This document shows positions 6,259 through 13,150 of a stretch of 13,150 nucleotides of DNA, piece after piece. The stretch's first letter is position 1; each line of letters opens with the position of its first letter. The position numbers were made by a program, and so were the translations under genes. The notes below the pieces were generated by a model, which saw only the letters and a list, made by a program, of their open reading frames with translations, was not told the DNA's origin and ran no database searches. This DNA comes from Campylobacterales bacterium (GTDB lineage: Bacteria > Campylobacterota > Campylobacteria > Campylobacterales > Hydrogenimonadaceae): assembly GCA_027067015.1 (NCBI GenBank), contig JAMOMS010000122.1:1-13150 (forward strand). The letters run 5' to 3'.

Positions 6259-6543
6259 CTACTCATAATGACTCCACATCCGTAAAATTTTGACCACCCG
6301 CTCCTCTTCAAGCACTTGATAGACCAACCGATGCTGAATGGTAATACGCCGTGAATAAGCCCCTTTCAAATCACCGATGAGCTTTTCATATCTTGGCGGT
6401 GTCTGAAAAGGATCGTTGACAAGCAGAGCCAAAAGCGCCTCCACTTTGGGCTTGAGTCCCGCTTCTTTGATCTTTCTGGCATCCTTGAGGGCGTATTTGG
6501 TAAACACCACCTTATACAATTTACCAGTCCGGTTGCTCTTCAC
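6259..6543 (-). CDS. yoeB: YoeB/Txe-family toxin (RelE superfamily ribonuclease)
   Basis: YoeB-type toxins bind the ribosome and cleave mRNA, and are neutralised by the YefM antitoxin encoded upstream. The 94-residue frame contains the diagnostic run YSRRITIQHRLVYQV and ends in MWSHYE. The residues matching E. coli YoeB E46, R65 and H83 are all present (E53 in RYEKL, R72 in QHRLVY, H92), so the toxin looks active. The start is uncertain. GTG 6543 gives a 23-base overlap with the antitoxin gene and has AGAGG rather close upstream. TTG 6519 would give an 86-residue form beginning with YKVVFTKYAL, as many relatives do. The TAG stop is made by the outermost bases of the adjoining inverted-repeat element. 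Confidence 0.92.
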   Translation of the reverse strand: MKSNRTGKLYKVVFTKYALKDARKIKEAGLKPKVEALLALLVNDPFQTPPRYEKLIGDLKGAYSRRITIQHRLVYQVLEEERVVKILRMWSHYE

Positions 6544-6766
6544 ACGCCTCTATAGGCGTCGCCATACCCTCCAAAATAGATGCTTTCATACCGGGAATAG
6601 CGCTCAAATAGAGGGTCTCTTCCAAAGCGCGAAAATCCTCTTCGCTCATTAGCACGGCATTGTGACGCTTGCCCTTGATCAAAACCGGTTCATGCTCCAG
6701 CGCCACTTCATCAACCAGTTTATAGAGGTTTTCTCTCACTTTGGAGATCGTCATCGTCTTTGTCAC
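6521..6766 (-). CDS. yefM: YefM/Phd-family antitoxin
   Basis: The 81-residue protein starts with the Phd/YefM DNA-binding region (MTISKVRENLYKLVDEVA, then HEPVLIKGKRHNAVLMSEED). Its acidic C-terminal tail (EACEEQPDW) would wrap the toxin. In this family the N-terminal half dimerises and represses its own promoter. The GTG start at 6766 is chosen because GGAG lies 5 bases upstream; ATG 6754 matches the family N-terminus but is 17 bases from that site. The gene overlaps the toxin gene, the normal antitoxin-first order. It follows uppP by 47 bases, and that gap carries its own promoter and paired operator. Confidence 0.9.
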   Translation of the reverse strand: MTKTMTISKVRENLYKLVDEVALEHEPVLIKGKRHNAVLMSEEDFRALEETLYLSAIPGMKASILEGMATPIEACEEQPDW

Positions 6767-6784
6767 GGCCTCTCCTTTTTATAA

Positions 6785-6813
6785 ATCGTACCGTTTTTCG
6801 TACGCTTTGTCAA
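6785..6813 (-). promoter_or_regulatory. Promoter and paired operator of the yefM-yoeB pair
   Basis: On the minus strand a perfect -35 TTGACA (6808-6813) directly follows the uppP stop codon. A 17-base spacer leads to TACGAT (6785-6790). Two GTAC palindromes (6788-6791 and 6800-6803) lie in the spacer and over the -10 box, with centres exactly 12 bases apart. Paired GTAC-core sites at that spacing are what the YefM-YoeB complex of E. coli recognises, so autorepression here is a good inference. Confidence 0.7.
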
Positions 6814-7578
6814 TCAGAGCACAAAAACCAAAAAGATTATACCTACAACGATACGGTAGATGCCAAAGGGCACGAAAGTATGCTTTTTAATATAGCCCAA
6901 AAACCACTTCACAATAGCCAGCGCCACCAAAAAGGCCACCGCAAACCCCACGATCAGCCCCTGCATATCGTCAAAGCTGAACTCGTTGCGATGTTTGAGA
7001 ATATCGTAAGCCGTGGCCGCCAGCATCGTGGGTACCGCCAGCAAAAAGCTAAACTCCGCTGATGCTTTACGTTTTAATCCAATCAACAACCCACCAATGA
7101 TCGTAGCTCCCGATCGGGAGGTGCCGGGCACCATGGCAAGAGACTGAAACAGGCCGATCAAAAAGGCCTGCTTGTAACTGATTTCCCCCACATCCTCCAC
7201 GTGGTGCGCCTTTTCCTTGTAAAAGCGCTCCACGACCAAAAAGATAATCCCGCCCGCAATCAGCATATACGCCACCGTCTCGGGGGCAAAAAGCGACTTG
7301 ATGATCTTATAGAGCGTCAGCCCCAGCACCGCCGTGGGGATAAAGCCCACGATCAACCGTTTCCACAGCTCGAAATCTTTGAAAATCCGCTCCCTGAAGG
7401 CAAAGATCACCGCCAAAATGGAACCAAGCTGAATCACCACCTCAAAGGTTTTATGCACATCGGTCTGGGGCAGGCCCATGAGTTTACTGGCCAAAATCAG
7501 GTGCCCCGTCGATGAGACGGGCAAAAACTCGGTCACCCCTTCCACAATCCCAAGAACCGTTGCGTCAAACAGATTCAT
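6814..7578 (-). CDS. uppP: Undecaprenyl-diphosphatase (UppP/BacA)
   Basis: This inner-membrane enzyme removes a phosphate from undecaprenyl diphosphate, regenerating the lipid carrier for peptidoglycan and other surface glycans; raised levels give bacitracin resistance. The 254-residue protein has both signature motifs: EGVTEFLPVSSTGH at 13-26 (E13, E17, H26) and PGTSRSG at 151-157 (R155). It also has several hydrophobic helices over its whole length. ATG 7578 has GGAGG 5 bases upstream. The start overlaps the end of the ABC exporter gene by 14 bases, so the two are probably cotranscribed and coupled. The yefM promoter begins immediately after its stop codon. Confidence 0.96.
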   Translation of the reverse strand: MNLFDATVLGIVEGVTEFLPVSSTGHLILASKLMGLPQTDVHKTFEVVIQLGSILAVIFAFRERIFKDFELWKRLIVGFIPTAVLGLTLYKIIKSLFAPETVAYMLIAGGIIFLVVERFYKEKAHHVEDVGEISYKQAFLIGLFQSLAMVPGTSRSGATIIGGLLIGLKRKASAEFSFLLAVPTMLAATAYDILKHRNEFSFDDMQGLIVGFAVAFLVALAIVKWFLGYIKKHTFVPFGIYRIVVGIIFLVFVL

Positions 7579-9352
7579 GACATCCTCCGCTTTGTTTGAT
7601 ATATCCCATATAAACCCCCTCTTTTTGTAGCAGTTCTTCGTGTGTTCCCTCTTCGACGATCCGGCCGTTTTCGAGTACGTAGATATAATCGGCCCGGCGG
7701 ATCGTACTGAGCCGGTGGGCGATCATAACGGTCGTGCGTGTCGCGAAAAAGGGCTCCAGCGCCTCGTAGAGTCTCGCTTCGGTATGCACGTCCAGCGCCG
7801 ACGTGGACTCGTCCAAAATGGCGATCTTCGGATCGGCCACGATCATGCGGGCGATGGCGATACGCTGGCGCTGACCGCCGGAGAGCTTGACCCCCTCTTT
7901 GCCCACCGGCGTCTCAAGCCCCATTTCAAAGCGCTCTACCGTCTCTCTCATCTGGACCGTCTCCAGCGCCCGCCAGATCGTCTCGTCATCCACCTTCCGC
8001 CCTAAAGTGATGTTAAAACGCACCGTATCGTGAAAGAGTTTGGGACTTTGAAGCACCATGTTCACGTGCGCGCGCACCCGTGAAAGCCCAATCCGCTCCA
8101 CCGGCACCCCGCCAAAGGTAATCTCGCCGCTATCGGGCAAATAAAACCCCACGATCAGCTGTGCCAACGTCGTCTTGCCCGACCCGCTGGCGCCTACCAG
8201 CGCCACCCTTTTGCCGGGCTCGGCCACGAAATCGACCCCTTTTAAAACGGGACGGTTTGCTTCGTATCCAAACGAGACCCCCCGCAAAGCGACCCCGACC
8301 CTCTCCCGCCCAAAGGGGTTTTCCAAAGTCGGATATTCGGGCTCCGTGGGCAGGGCGAAAATCTCGTTGATGCGTTCCATGGCCGAGCGGGCGTTGTGCA
8401 GGGCGTACTGGATATTCAAAATATCCTGCACCGGCGTTACCATATACCAAAGGTAGCCAAACACCGCCAGCATCATCCCAACACTCAGATCGCTGTAGGC
8501 CACCGCCAGAATACTGCCTGCGCGAAACACCTCGTAGCCGCCCAAAAAGGCAAGGTAACTCACCTTTCCCGCCGCGTCGCTTCGCCAGCCAAACGCCACG
8601 CTTTTGTCTCTCAAATCGGCCGCTTTGAGGTTGAGCCGTTCAAAAAAGCGCCCTTCCTGGTTGGCGGCGCGAATCTGCCCAAAGAGCTCCAGCGTTTCAA
8701 TAAGAGCCGACTGAAAGGCGTCAACGGCCCGGTTCTCCTCCTTTTTAAGCCGCGCGACCCGCCTTGCCAGACGGGTGGTAAGGGCGATGACCAAAGGATT
8801 GAGCAGTACGATAAAAAGAGCCAGACCCCAATGGATCCAAAAAAGCACCGCCGCGATCCCCACAAGAGTCAAAACCGACACGATCAGCCGGCTGACCGTA
8901 GAGGCGATAAAGGTATCAATGGTCTCGACATCCGTCACCAGTTTGGAAGCGATGGAACCGGTTTGGGCGTTTTCGTACCCTTTCATCTGCACACGCTTGA
9001 GATGAGAGAGGGCCTCGCGCCGAATGTCGTAAGTGACCGCCTTGGATATGCCCATGAAAATGCGGGTCTGCCAAATGCCTAACCCCGCATACATCATACG
9101 CAACAAAAGCACGACGATCAACACCGTCACCACATACCCGGCCGTATCCATGGCAAAGAGGTGGGTATCGATCCAGCGGGTGAGGGTGTGCGATTTTTTT
9201 AACAGCACCTCATCCACCAGCACGGGAATCAAGAGCGGCGTGGGCACACTCACAAGCGTCGCCAACAGCGCCACCGCGTTGCCGGCGATCAACGCCCGTT
9301 TATGGGCTTTGATACGTCGATAAAGCGAAGAGAAGGTCAGCCGTTTTGTCAA
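7565..9352 (-). CDS. ABC exporter, fused membrane and ATPase domains (MsbA-like)
   Basis: The 595-residue half-transporter has an N-terminal six-helix exporter domain (about residues 20-320, with hydrophobic spans near 23-50, 72-95, 155-175 and 178-195) and a C-terminal ATPase. The ATPase motifs are complete: Walker A GASGSGKTT from 387, Q-loop Q435, signature LSGGQRQR from 490, Walker B IAILDE 510-515 with E515, and the switch histidine H546 in AHRLST. It should work as a homodimer pumping a substrate outward. Lipid A or another lipid-linked envelope compound is suggested by the overlap with uppP, but the substrate cannot be read from the sequence. The start is a TTG only 3 bases after the serB stop, with no strong ribosome-binding site. 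No ATG occurs until residue 68, so coupling to serB translation is likely. Confidence 0.92.
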   Translation of the reverse strand: MTKRLTFSSLYRRIKAHKRALIAGNAVALLATLVSVPTPLLIPVLVDEVLLKKSHTLTRWIDTHLFAMDTAGYVVTVLIVVLLLRMMYAGLGIWQTRIFMGISKAVTYDIRREALSHLKRVQMKGYENAQTGSIASKLVTDVETIDTFIASTVSRLIVSVLTLVGIAAVLFWIHWGLALFIVLLNPLVIALTTRLARRVARLKKEENRAVDAFQSALIETLELFGQIRAANQEGRFFERLNLKAADLRDKSVAFGWRSDAAGKVSYLAFLGGYEVFRAGSILAVAYSDLSVGMMLAVFGYLWYMVTPVQDILNIQYALHNARSAMERINEIFALPTEPEYPTLENPFGRERVGVALRGVSFGYEANRPVLKGVDFVAEPGKRVALVGASGSGKTTLAQLIVGFYLPDSGEITFGGVPVERIGLSRVRAHVNMVLQSPKLFHDTVRFNITLGRKVDDETIWRALETVQMRETVERFEMGLETPVGKEGVKLSGGQRQRIAIARMIVADPKIAILDESTSALDVHTEARLYEALEPFFATRTTVMIAHRLSTIRRADYIYVLENGRIVEEGTHEELLQKEGVYMGYIKQSGGCHESV

Positions 9353-9355
9353 GGG

Positions 9356-9979
9356 TTATGCCACCAGCTCCAACACGCGCGTCAGGTCTTTTTCGTCCAC
9401 CGTGGCCGTCGCCTCCTTTTTGAGCACCTCCTTGGCGCAAAAGGCGATACGGGTGCCGGCGTGGGCGAACATACTCAAATCATTGGCCCCGTCACCCACG
9501 GCGACGGTATCGGCAACGCTCACGCCAAGCAATCTTTGCAGGCGCGTCAGCATCTCGCCCTTGGAGGAGCCAAACATCATGTCGCCGCCCACCAGGCCCG
9601 TCAACACCCCCTCTTTGGCGTGTAACACGTTGGCAAAGTCCGCATCCAACCCCAATTTCTCGCCAGCGGGCCGGGTGGCACTGCGAAAACCGCCGCTAAA
9701 GACCACCACCCTGTAGCCCCGCTCTTTGAGCTTTCTAACCGTCTCCTCGGCTCCCGGCATCATGGGCAGGTTTTGACAGATGCTCTCAACCCTTTTCAAG
9801 GGCAGACCTTTTAGCAGTGCCACCCGCTCAATAAGACTCTCAAAAAAATCCAACTCACCCCGCATGGCCCGCTCGGTAATGGCCGCCACCCGCTCCTTCA
9901 GCCCCAGCGGCTCGGCCAAAAAATCGATGGTCTCCCCGTCCATCAGGGTCGAATCAAAATCAAAAACAGCCAATCTCAC
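9356..9979 (-). CDS. serB: Phosphoserine phosphatase
   Basis: This cytoplasmic HAD-family enzyme hydrolyses O-phosphoserine to serine, the last step of serine synthesis. The 207-residue protein shows all HAD motifs: the nucleophile motif FDFDSTL (D7, D9), FSGGF with S95, K140 in GSSKGEM, and VGDGANDLSM with D163 and D167. It lacks the N-terminal ACT-like extension of E. coli SerB, so it is the short form. GTG 9979 is chosen because GGAG lies 7 bases upstream and it gives the family start before LAVFDFDSTL. The open frame runs on to 10327, but that part is antisense to the divergent gene. The exporter gene follows after 3 bases. Confidence 0.96.
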   Translation of the reverse strand: MRLAVFDFDSTLMDGETIDFLAEPLGLKERVAAITERAMRGELDFFESLIERVALLKGLPLKRVESICQNLPMMPGAEETVRKLKERGYRVVVFSGGFRSATRPAGEKLGLDADFANVLHAKEGVLTGLVGGDMMFGSSKGEMLTRLQRLLGVSVADTVAVGDGANDLSMFAHAGTRIAFCAKEVLKKEATATVDEKDLTRVLELVA

Positions 9980-10051
9980 GCACGCGCTCCTTCTTGTTTT
10001 GAACTTGATATAATACCCCAACCAAAATAACAACGAGATAACGGATTTTGT
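9980..10051. promoter_or_regulatory. Divergent promoter region of serB and the MTHFR-family gene
   Basis: On the plus strand TATAAT (10009-10014), preceded by TTGA, lies 37 bases before the ATG at 10052. On the minus strand TTGTTA (10028-10033) and TATCAA (10005-10010) are separated by 17 bases and could serve serB. The two -10 boxes overlap, so the polymerases would compete. No clear operator is visible. Confidence 0.45.
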
Positions 10052-10963
10052 ATGTTTGACAAACTGATCGCCAAACTTCACGACCCCAAAAAGCGCTATG
10101 TCACCCTTGAGACCACCCCCGGTCACGACGCCGGTTTCAAACCGGTCATAGACCAGATCGCCAAACTGGGCCTGGCCGACCTGGTAGACGGCTTTAGCAC
10201 CACCGACAACCCGCTGGCCAAACTCAAATTCAACAGCGTCATCGCCGCCATGCAACTGCAAGAGCGCTTCAAAAAGCCGGTACTGGCGACCATGAGCATG
10301 AGAGACCGCAACAAAATAGCCCTGCAAAGCGACCTGTTGGGCGCCAACGGCATCAACGTGCGGGCCATACTGGCGCTAACGGGCGATCCGGCCAAAATCA
10401 GCGACCAGCCCGGCGCCAAAGGGGTCTTTGAGGCCGACAGCAGTATGCTCCTGGATATCATCAAATGCTTTAACGCCGGTATCGACTACGCGGGGCGTGA
10501 GTTTGGGGTCAAACCCCTGCCCATCTACCCCTTCGCCGTCTCCAACGCCTACGCCAAACGGCCCGAAACCCTCCAGAAAAAGTTTGTCAAAAAACTGGAA
10601 CACGGGGCGCTGGGCGTCATTACCCAACCGGTCTTTGAACTTGAAAACGCCCAAATGTTGCTTGAGCTTTTTGAAAAGGCCAAAAAAGAGAGCGGCAGGC
10701 AGGACGCCACGCTGATTCTTGGCATCTTTCCCGTCACGCGCCTCAAAACCGCCCAGTTTCTCTCGGCCCATGTCCCGGGCATTCACGTACCCAAAAGCTG
10801 GCTTGATCAACTCTATGAGGCGCACCAACAAGGGGAAAAAGAGGAGGAGAAGACCGGATTGGCGTTAAGCCAAGAGCTCTTTGAGAGACTCTTGCAAGAG
10901 CATCCCAAAATCCACATGATGACGGCCAACCGCTTTACGCTGGCCAAAAAACTTTTGGCGTAA
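10052..10963 (+). CDS. Methylenetetrahydrofolate reductase family protein (YitJ-reductase-like)
   Basis: The family reduces 5,10-methylene-THF to 5-methyl-THF with FAD and a nicotinamide cofactor, supplying methyl groups for methionine. The 303 residues cover the usual single barrel. The glutamate matching E. coli MetF E28 is E20 (VTLETTPG), and the flavin-site Asp matching D120 is D112 (ILALTGDPAK). HGALGVITQPVF (184-195) and GIFPVTRLKTAQF match the later conserved blocks. MRDRNKIALQSDLLGANGI followed by LALTGDP resembles the reductase domain of two-domain YitJ-type proteins more than MetF; here it stands alone, without a homocysteine methyltransferase domain. It diverges from serB, whose product feeds one-carbon units to folate. 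It ends 3 bases from the convergent cheW. The family is clear; the exact reaction is less so. Confidence 0.82.
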   Translation: MFDKLIAKLHDPKKRYVTLETTPGHDAGFKPVIDQIAKLGLADLVDGFSTTDNPLAKLKFNSVIAAMQLQERFKKPVLATMSMRDRNKIALQSDLLGANGINVRAILALTGDPAKISDQPGAKGVFEADSSMLLDIIKCFNAGIDYAGREFGVKPLPIYPFAVSNAYAKRPETLQKKFVKKLEHGALGVITQPVFELENAQMLLELFEKAKKESGRQDATLILGIFPVTRLKTAQFLSAHVPGIHVPKSWLDQLYEAHQQGEKEEEKTGLALSQELFERLLQEHPKIHMMTANRFTLAKKLLA

Positions 10964-10966
10964 AGC

Positions 10967-11464
10967 CTAAAAATTGCGTTTTAAGAGGGTCTCGACATTC
11001 AAAATAGAGACCAGTTTCTCTTCCTGCTTACCTACCCCGTAAATCATATTCTGCTCATCATGAATAGTCTCGGGCGCGGGGTCGATGGCGCTTTCGGGAA
11101 TCCGCATCGCCTGCGTCAGTCGATCAATCACGAAACCGGCAATGTCGTCATTGTGTTTAATGACCATATAGCGTGTATCCTCGTTCTCTTTTGATTTAGA
11201 GAGGCCAAACTTCATACGCAGGTCAATCAACGGCAAAACACTACCCCGCAGGTTAAACACCCCCAACACATAGTCGGGCGTTTTGGGCACCCGTGTATAC
11301 TCAATGGGCTTGATAATCTCCTGGATATCCAAAATCGGCACCGCGAACTCCTCGTCGCCGACCATGAAGCCGACCAACTGCACCACCTCTTCAATCTCGC
11401 TCTCAAGCGGCGCCCTTTGTTGCTCCTGCTGTTTTTTTAATACCTGTTCCAGTTGCGTGCTCAT
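10967..11464 (-). CDS. cheW: Chemotaxis coupling protein CheW
   Basis: CheW links the chemoreceptors to the CheA kinase in the polar signalling array. The 165-residue protein is a single CheW domain starting near residue 27, after a Gln/Glu-rich N-terminal tail (QLEQVLKKQQEQQ). Family motifs are EEFAVPILDIQEII, RVPKTPDYVLGVFNLRG, VLPLIDLRMKFGL and GFVIDRL. ATG 11464 has GGAG 6 bases upstream; that site overlaps the last codons of cheA, whose stop lies 3 bases before the ATG. The two genes are therefore one transcription unit and probably translationally coupled. Confidence 0.96.
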   Translation of the reverse strand: MSTQLEQVLKKQQEQQRAPLESEIEEVVQLVGFMVGDEEFAVPILDIQEIIKPIEYTRVPKTPDYVLGVFNLRGSVLPLIDLRMKFGLSKSKENEDTRYMVIKHNDDIAGFVIDRLTQAMRIPESAIDPAPETIHDEQNMIYGVGKQEEKLVSILNVETLLKRNF

Positions 11465-11467
11465 GGT

Positions 11468-13150
11468 CTACTCCACATTCAGATTGATATTGCGTGCCAC
11501 CACGTTCATCAGGTACTCCTGGGTGTAGGGCTTGGTGATATACTCGGTCATACCCACTTCCACGCCTCTTAGCCTGTCGCTTCGATTGGTACGGCTGGTG
11601 ACGGCAATAAGCGGCATCTGCTTGAACTTGTTGAACTTCCGAATCTCACTGGCCAGCGTATAGCCGTCCATGCGCGGCATCTCAATATCTACCAGCGCCG
11701 CGTCAAAGACGGTACTGCCGTCTTTGAGAATATTGAGCGCCTCCACTCCGTTGGTCGCCTCGGTAATGGTCACGCCCAGCGGCTCCAGCGATTTGCGCAT
11801 GATGGTTCGGTCGGTTTTGGAGTCGTCCACAATCAATATGTTGTAATCGGAGGGCTTGGTCTTTTCGGTCTTGACATCGGTAGCGTCAAGGTTTTGCATA
11901 CCGCTTTTAACACTCTTGGCCATATCCATCAAGGCCCCCACGTCCACAATGAGCGTCACCCGGCCGTCGCCGCGAATCGTCGCACCGGCAATGCCCTCGA
12001 TGCCTTTGAGATACTCGCCCAGCGATTTGATAACGATCTCTTCCTGGCCCACCAGCGAATCGACTATAAGCCCCAGCTTGCTTTCGGCCAGCCCAATGAT
12101 GACCACATAGGCGTGCTCGCCCATGCTAAAGACCCGCTCCACGTCAAACAGATCGGCCAGGTGCACCAGCGGCAAGACCTCATCACGCAGTCGCAAAACG
12201 CTTCGACCCTCGACGCTTTGGATCTCGTCGGGGGTGATGCGCACCGTCTCCAAAACGGAAGCCAGCGGCACGGCGTAATACTCCTCCTGAACGCTGACAA
12301 GCAGGGACTGGATAATGGCCAGCGTCAGGGGAATCTTCAGTTTCAGAGTCGTTCCCTTGCCTTTTTCAGACTCAATCTCGATAATGCCGTTGAGCTTTTC
12401 GATATTGGACTTAACCACGTCCATACCCACGCCCCGACCCGAGACGTTGGTCACCTTGGCGGCGGTTGAGAAGCCGGGCTTGAAGATGAGCATAAAGGCT
12501 TCCTTGTCGCCCATCTGATCCGCCTCTTTCTCGCTGATCACCCCTTTTTCCACCGCTTTCATCTTCAACACTTCCGGGTCCATACCCCGGCCGTCGTCGA
12601 CAATCTCGATAATGATGTGATTGCCCTCGTTGTAGGCTTTAAGTTGTACCGTCCCTTTGGGCGGCTTGCCGGCGGCCACCCGCTCTTCGGGCGGCTCGAT
12701 ACCGTGGTCGCAGGAGTTGCGGATAATATGCACCAGCGGATCGCCGATCTCTTCGACAATCGATTTGTCCAGCTCGGTCTCTTCCCCGCTAATGACCAGC
12801 TCAATCTCTTTATGCAGTTCCCTGGCCAGGTCGCGCACCATGCGGGGGAATTTGTTAAAGACCTTGCCGATCGGCAACATCCGGGTCTTCATCACCGCAA
12901 TCTGCAGATCGGTCGTCACCAGTGAGATGGAGCTGACCACCTGGTTGAGCTCTTCCAAAAACTGCTCACCCTCGTAGCGTTCCTCTACGTCATCATAGAT
13001 TTTAAGCAGGCGGTTTTTGCCCAAAACCAGCTCACCGATCAGGTTCATCAGATCATCCAGCCGCTTGACATCGACCCGAATCGTCTGCTCCACACTGGTT
13101 TTACGCTCTTTGACAGCGGGTCTGGGCGTGTTTCTGGCCGGCTGGTCGCC
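11468..13150 (-). CDS. cheA: Hybrid chemotaxis kinase CheA with C-terminal receiver (CheAY), partial
   Basis: This histidine kinase phosphorylates CheY in response to receptor state. The reading frame is open to the right edge, where 19 more codons encode a Pro-rich linker (ARNTPRPAVKER); the Hpt (P1) domain lies outside the window. Numbering from the GTG at 13093, the P3 dimerisation helices span about 1-75. The ATPase domain spans about 80-255, with N-box HIIRNSCDHGIE, G1 DDGRG (166-170) and G2 GRGVGMD (219-225). The CheW-like P5 domain spans about 260-395. A receiver domain occupies 417-538, with D423/D424, phosphoacceptor D469 (LVDIEMP), T499 and K521. The fused receiver is the normal CheAY form of Campylobacterota, where it may act as a phosphate sink. 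cheW follows after 3 bases. A GTG start at 13093 would be an artefact of the edge. Confidence 0.96.
   Translation of the reverse strand, partial: GDQPARNTPRPAVKERKTSVEQTIRVDVKRLDDLMNLIGELVLGKNRLLKIYDDVEERYEGEQFLEELNQVVSSISLVTTDLQIAVMKTRMLPIGKVFNKFPRMVRDLARELHKEIELVISGEETELDKSIVEEIGDPLVHIIRNSCDHGIEPPEERVAAGKPPKGTVQLKAYNEGNHIIIEIVDDGRGMDPEVLKMKAVEKGVISEKEADQMGDKEAFMLIFKPGFSTAAKVTNVSGRGVGMDVVKSNIEKLNGIIEIESEKGKGTTLKLKIPLTLAIIQSLLVSVQEEYYAVPLASVLETVRITPDEIQSVEGRSVLRLRDEVLPLVHLADLFDVERVFSMGEHAYVVIIGLAESKLGLIVDSLVGQEEIVIKSLGEYLKGIEGIAGATIRGDGRVTLIVDVGALMDMAKSVKSGMQNLDATDVKTEKTKPSDYNILIVDDSKTDRTIMRKSLEPLGVTITEATNGVEALNILKDGSTVFDAALVDIEMPRMDGYTLASEIRKFNKFKQMPLIAVTSRTNRSDRLRGVEVGMTEYITKPYTQEYLMNVVARNINLNVE

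Larger units (their letters stand above)
5989..6261. mobile_element. Candidate MITE-like element with ~37-bp inverted ends and TA target duplication
   Basis: Bases 5989-6025 and the reverse complement of 6225-6261 match at 31 of 37 positions; both begin TAGAACCCATCT. Similarity stops abruptly outside these ends. The outermost bases are TA on both sides (5989-5990, 6260-6261), as expected of an element that inserts at and duplicates TA. A weaker ungapped match continues inward, with GCTTTGG placed exactly 77 bases inside each arm (6069-6075, 6175-6181). No convincing coding frame lies inside. Hairpins occur at 6024-6041 (GGAAGC/GCTTCC), 6123-6152 and 6171-6186, and a 10-bp inverted pair CCGCAAAGGG/CCCTTTGCGG lies at 6134-6143 and 6214-6223. 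A non-autonomous IS630/Tc1-type element is my inference. A locally duplicated regulatory region is the alternative. Confidence 0.5.

Noticed and set aside
6000..6311. 103-codon minus-strand frame across the intergenic element
   Set aside because: It overlaps the toxin gene, lacks a ribosome-binding site, and its composition follows the inverted repeats and hairpins rather than protein constraint. A repeat element explains it better.
9980..10327. N-terminal extension of SerB
   Set aside because: The extra 116 residues are antisense to the MTHFR-family gene, and GTG 9979 has a proper ribosome-binding site and gives the family-standard length.
1..13150. CRISPR array, prophage, integrase or attachment site next to tRNA-Ser
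   Set aside because: No regularly spaced repeats, no phage or integrase genes, and no second copy of the tRNA 3' end were seen.

Overview
The window looks like a chromosomal segment of a Campylobacterota (Epsilonproteobacteria) bacterium of moderate GC content. The main reasons are a CheA that ends in its own receiver domain (CheAY) directly followed by cheW, clear TATAAT boxes without good -35 boxes, and a 207-aa SerB of the type I associate with this group. The genus cannot be settled from the sequence alone; a higher-GC, possibly thermophilic or vent-type member would fit. Most of the window is ordinary core metabolism and cell-envelope biology. The less ordinary parts are two small unassigned genes, a split LetA next to a seven-MCE LetB, and a short repeat-bounded element beside a toxin-antitoxin pair.

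Left part (1-1455): pyrF (pyrimidine synthesis) has its own promoter. A roughly 400-base stretch without a large gene follows. It holds a 34-codon membrane peptide gene on the minus strand, a 47-codon helical protein gene with a perfect Shine-Dalgarno site on the plus strand, and tRNA-Ser(GCT) with an encoded CCA.

Envelope block (1456-5306, plus strand): two half-size PqiA/LetA membrane proteins overlap each other by 17 bases. The second overlaps an 881-residue LetB-type protein with seven MCE domains by 8 bases. This is a compact letAB-type lipid-transport operon in which LetA is encoded as two genes.

Minus-strand block (9979 down to 5303): serB, an ABC exporter, uppP, a YefM/YoeB-type antitoxin-toxin pair with its own promoter and operator, and a Sel1-repeat protein. 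serB, the exporter and uppP are tightly packed. Between the toxin and sel1 lies a 273-bp element with ~37-bp inverted ends bounded by TA, which looks like a small non-autonomous transposable element (MITE-like). Its ends carry the toxin stop codon and the ribosome-binding site and start codon of sel1.

Right part (10052-13150): a methylenetetrahydrofolate-reductase-family gene diverges from serB, and both products touch one-carbon/serine metabolism. It converges on cheW-cheA(Y), the chemotaxis core. cheA runs off the right edge, so its phosphotransfer (Hpt) domain is not in view.
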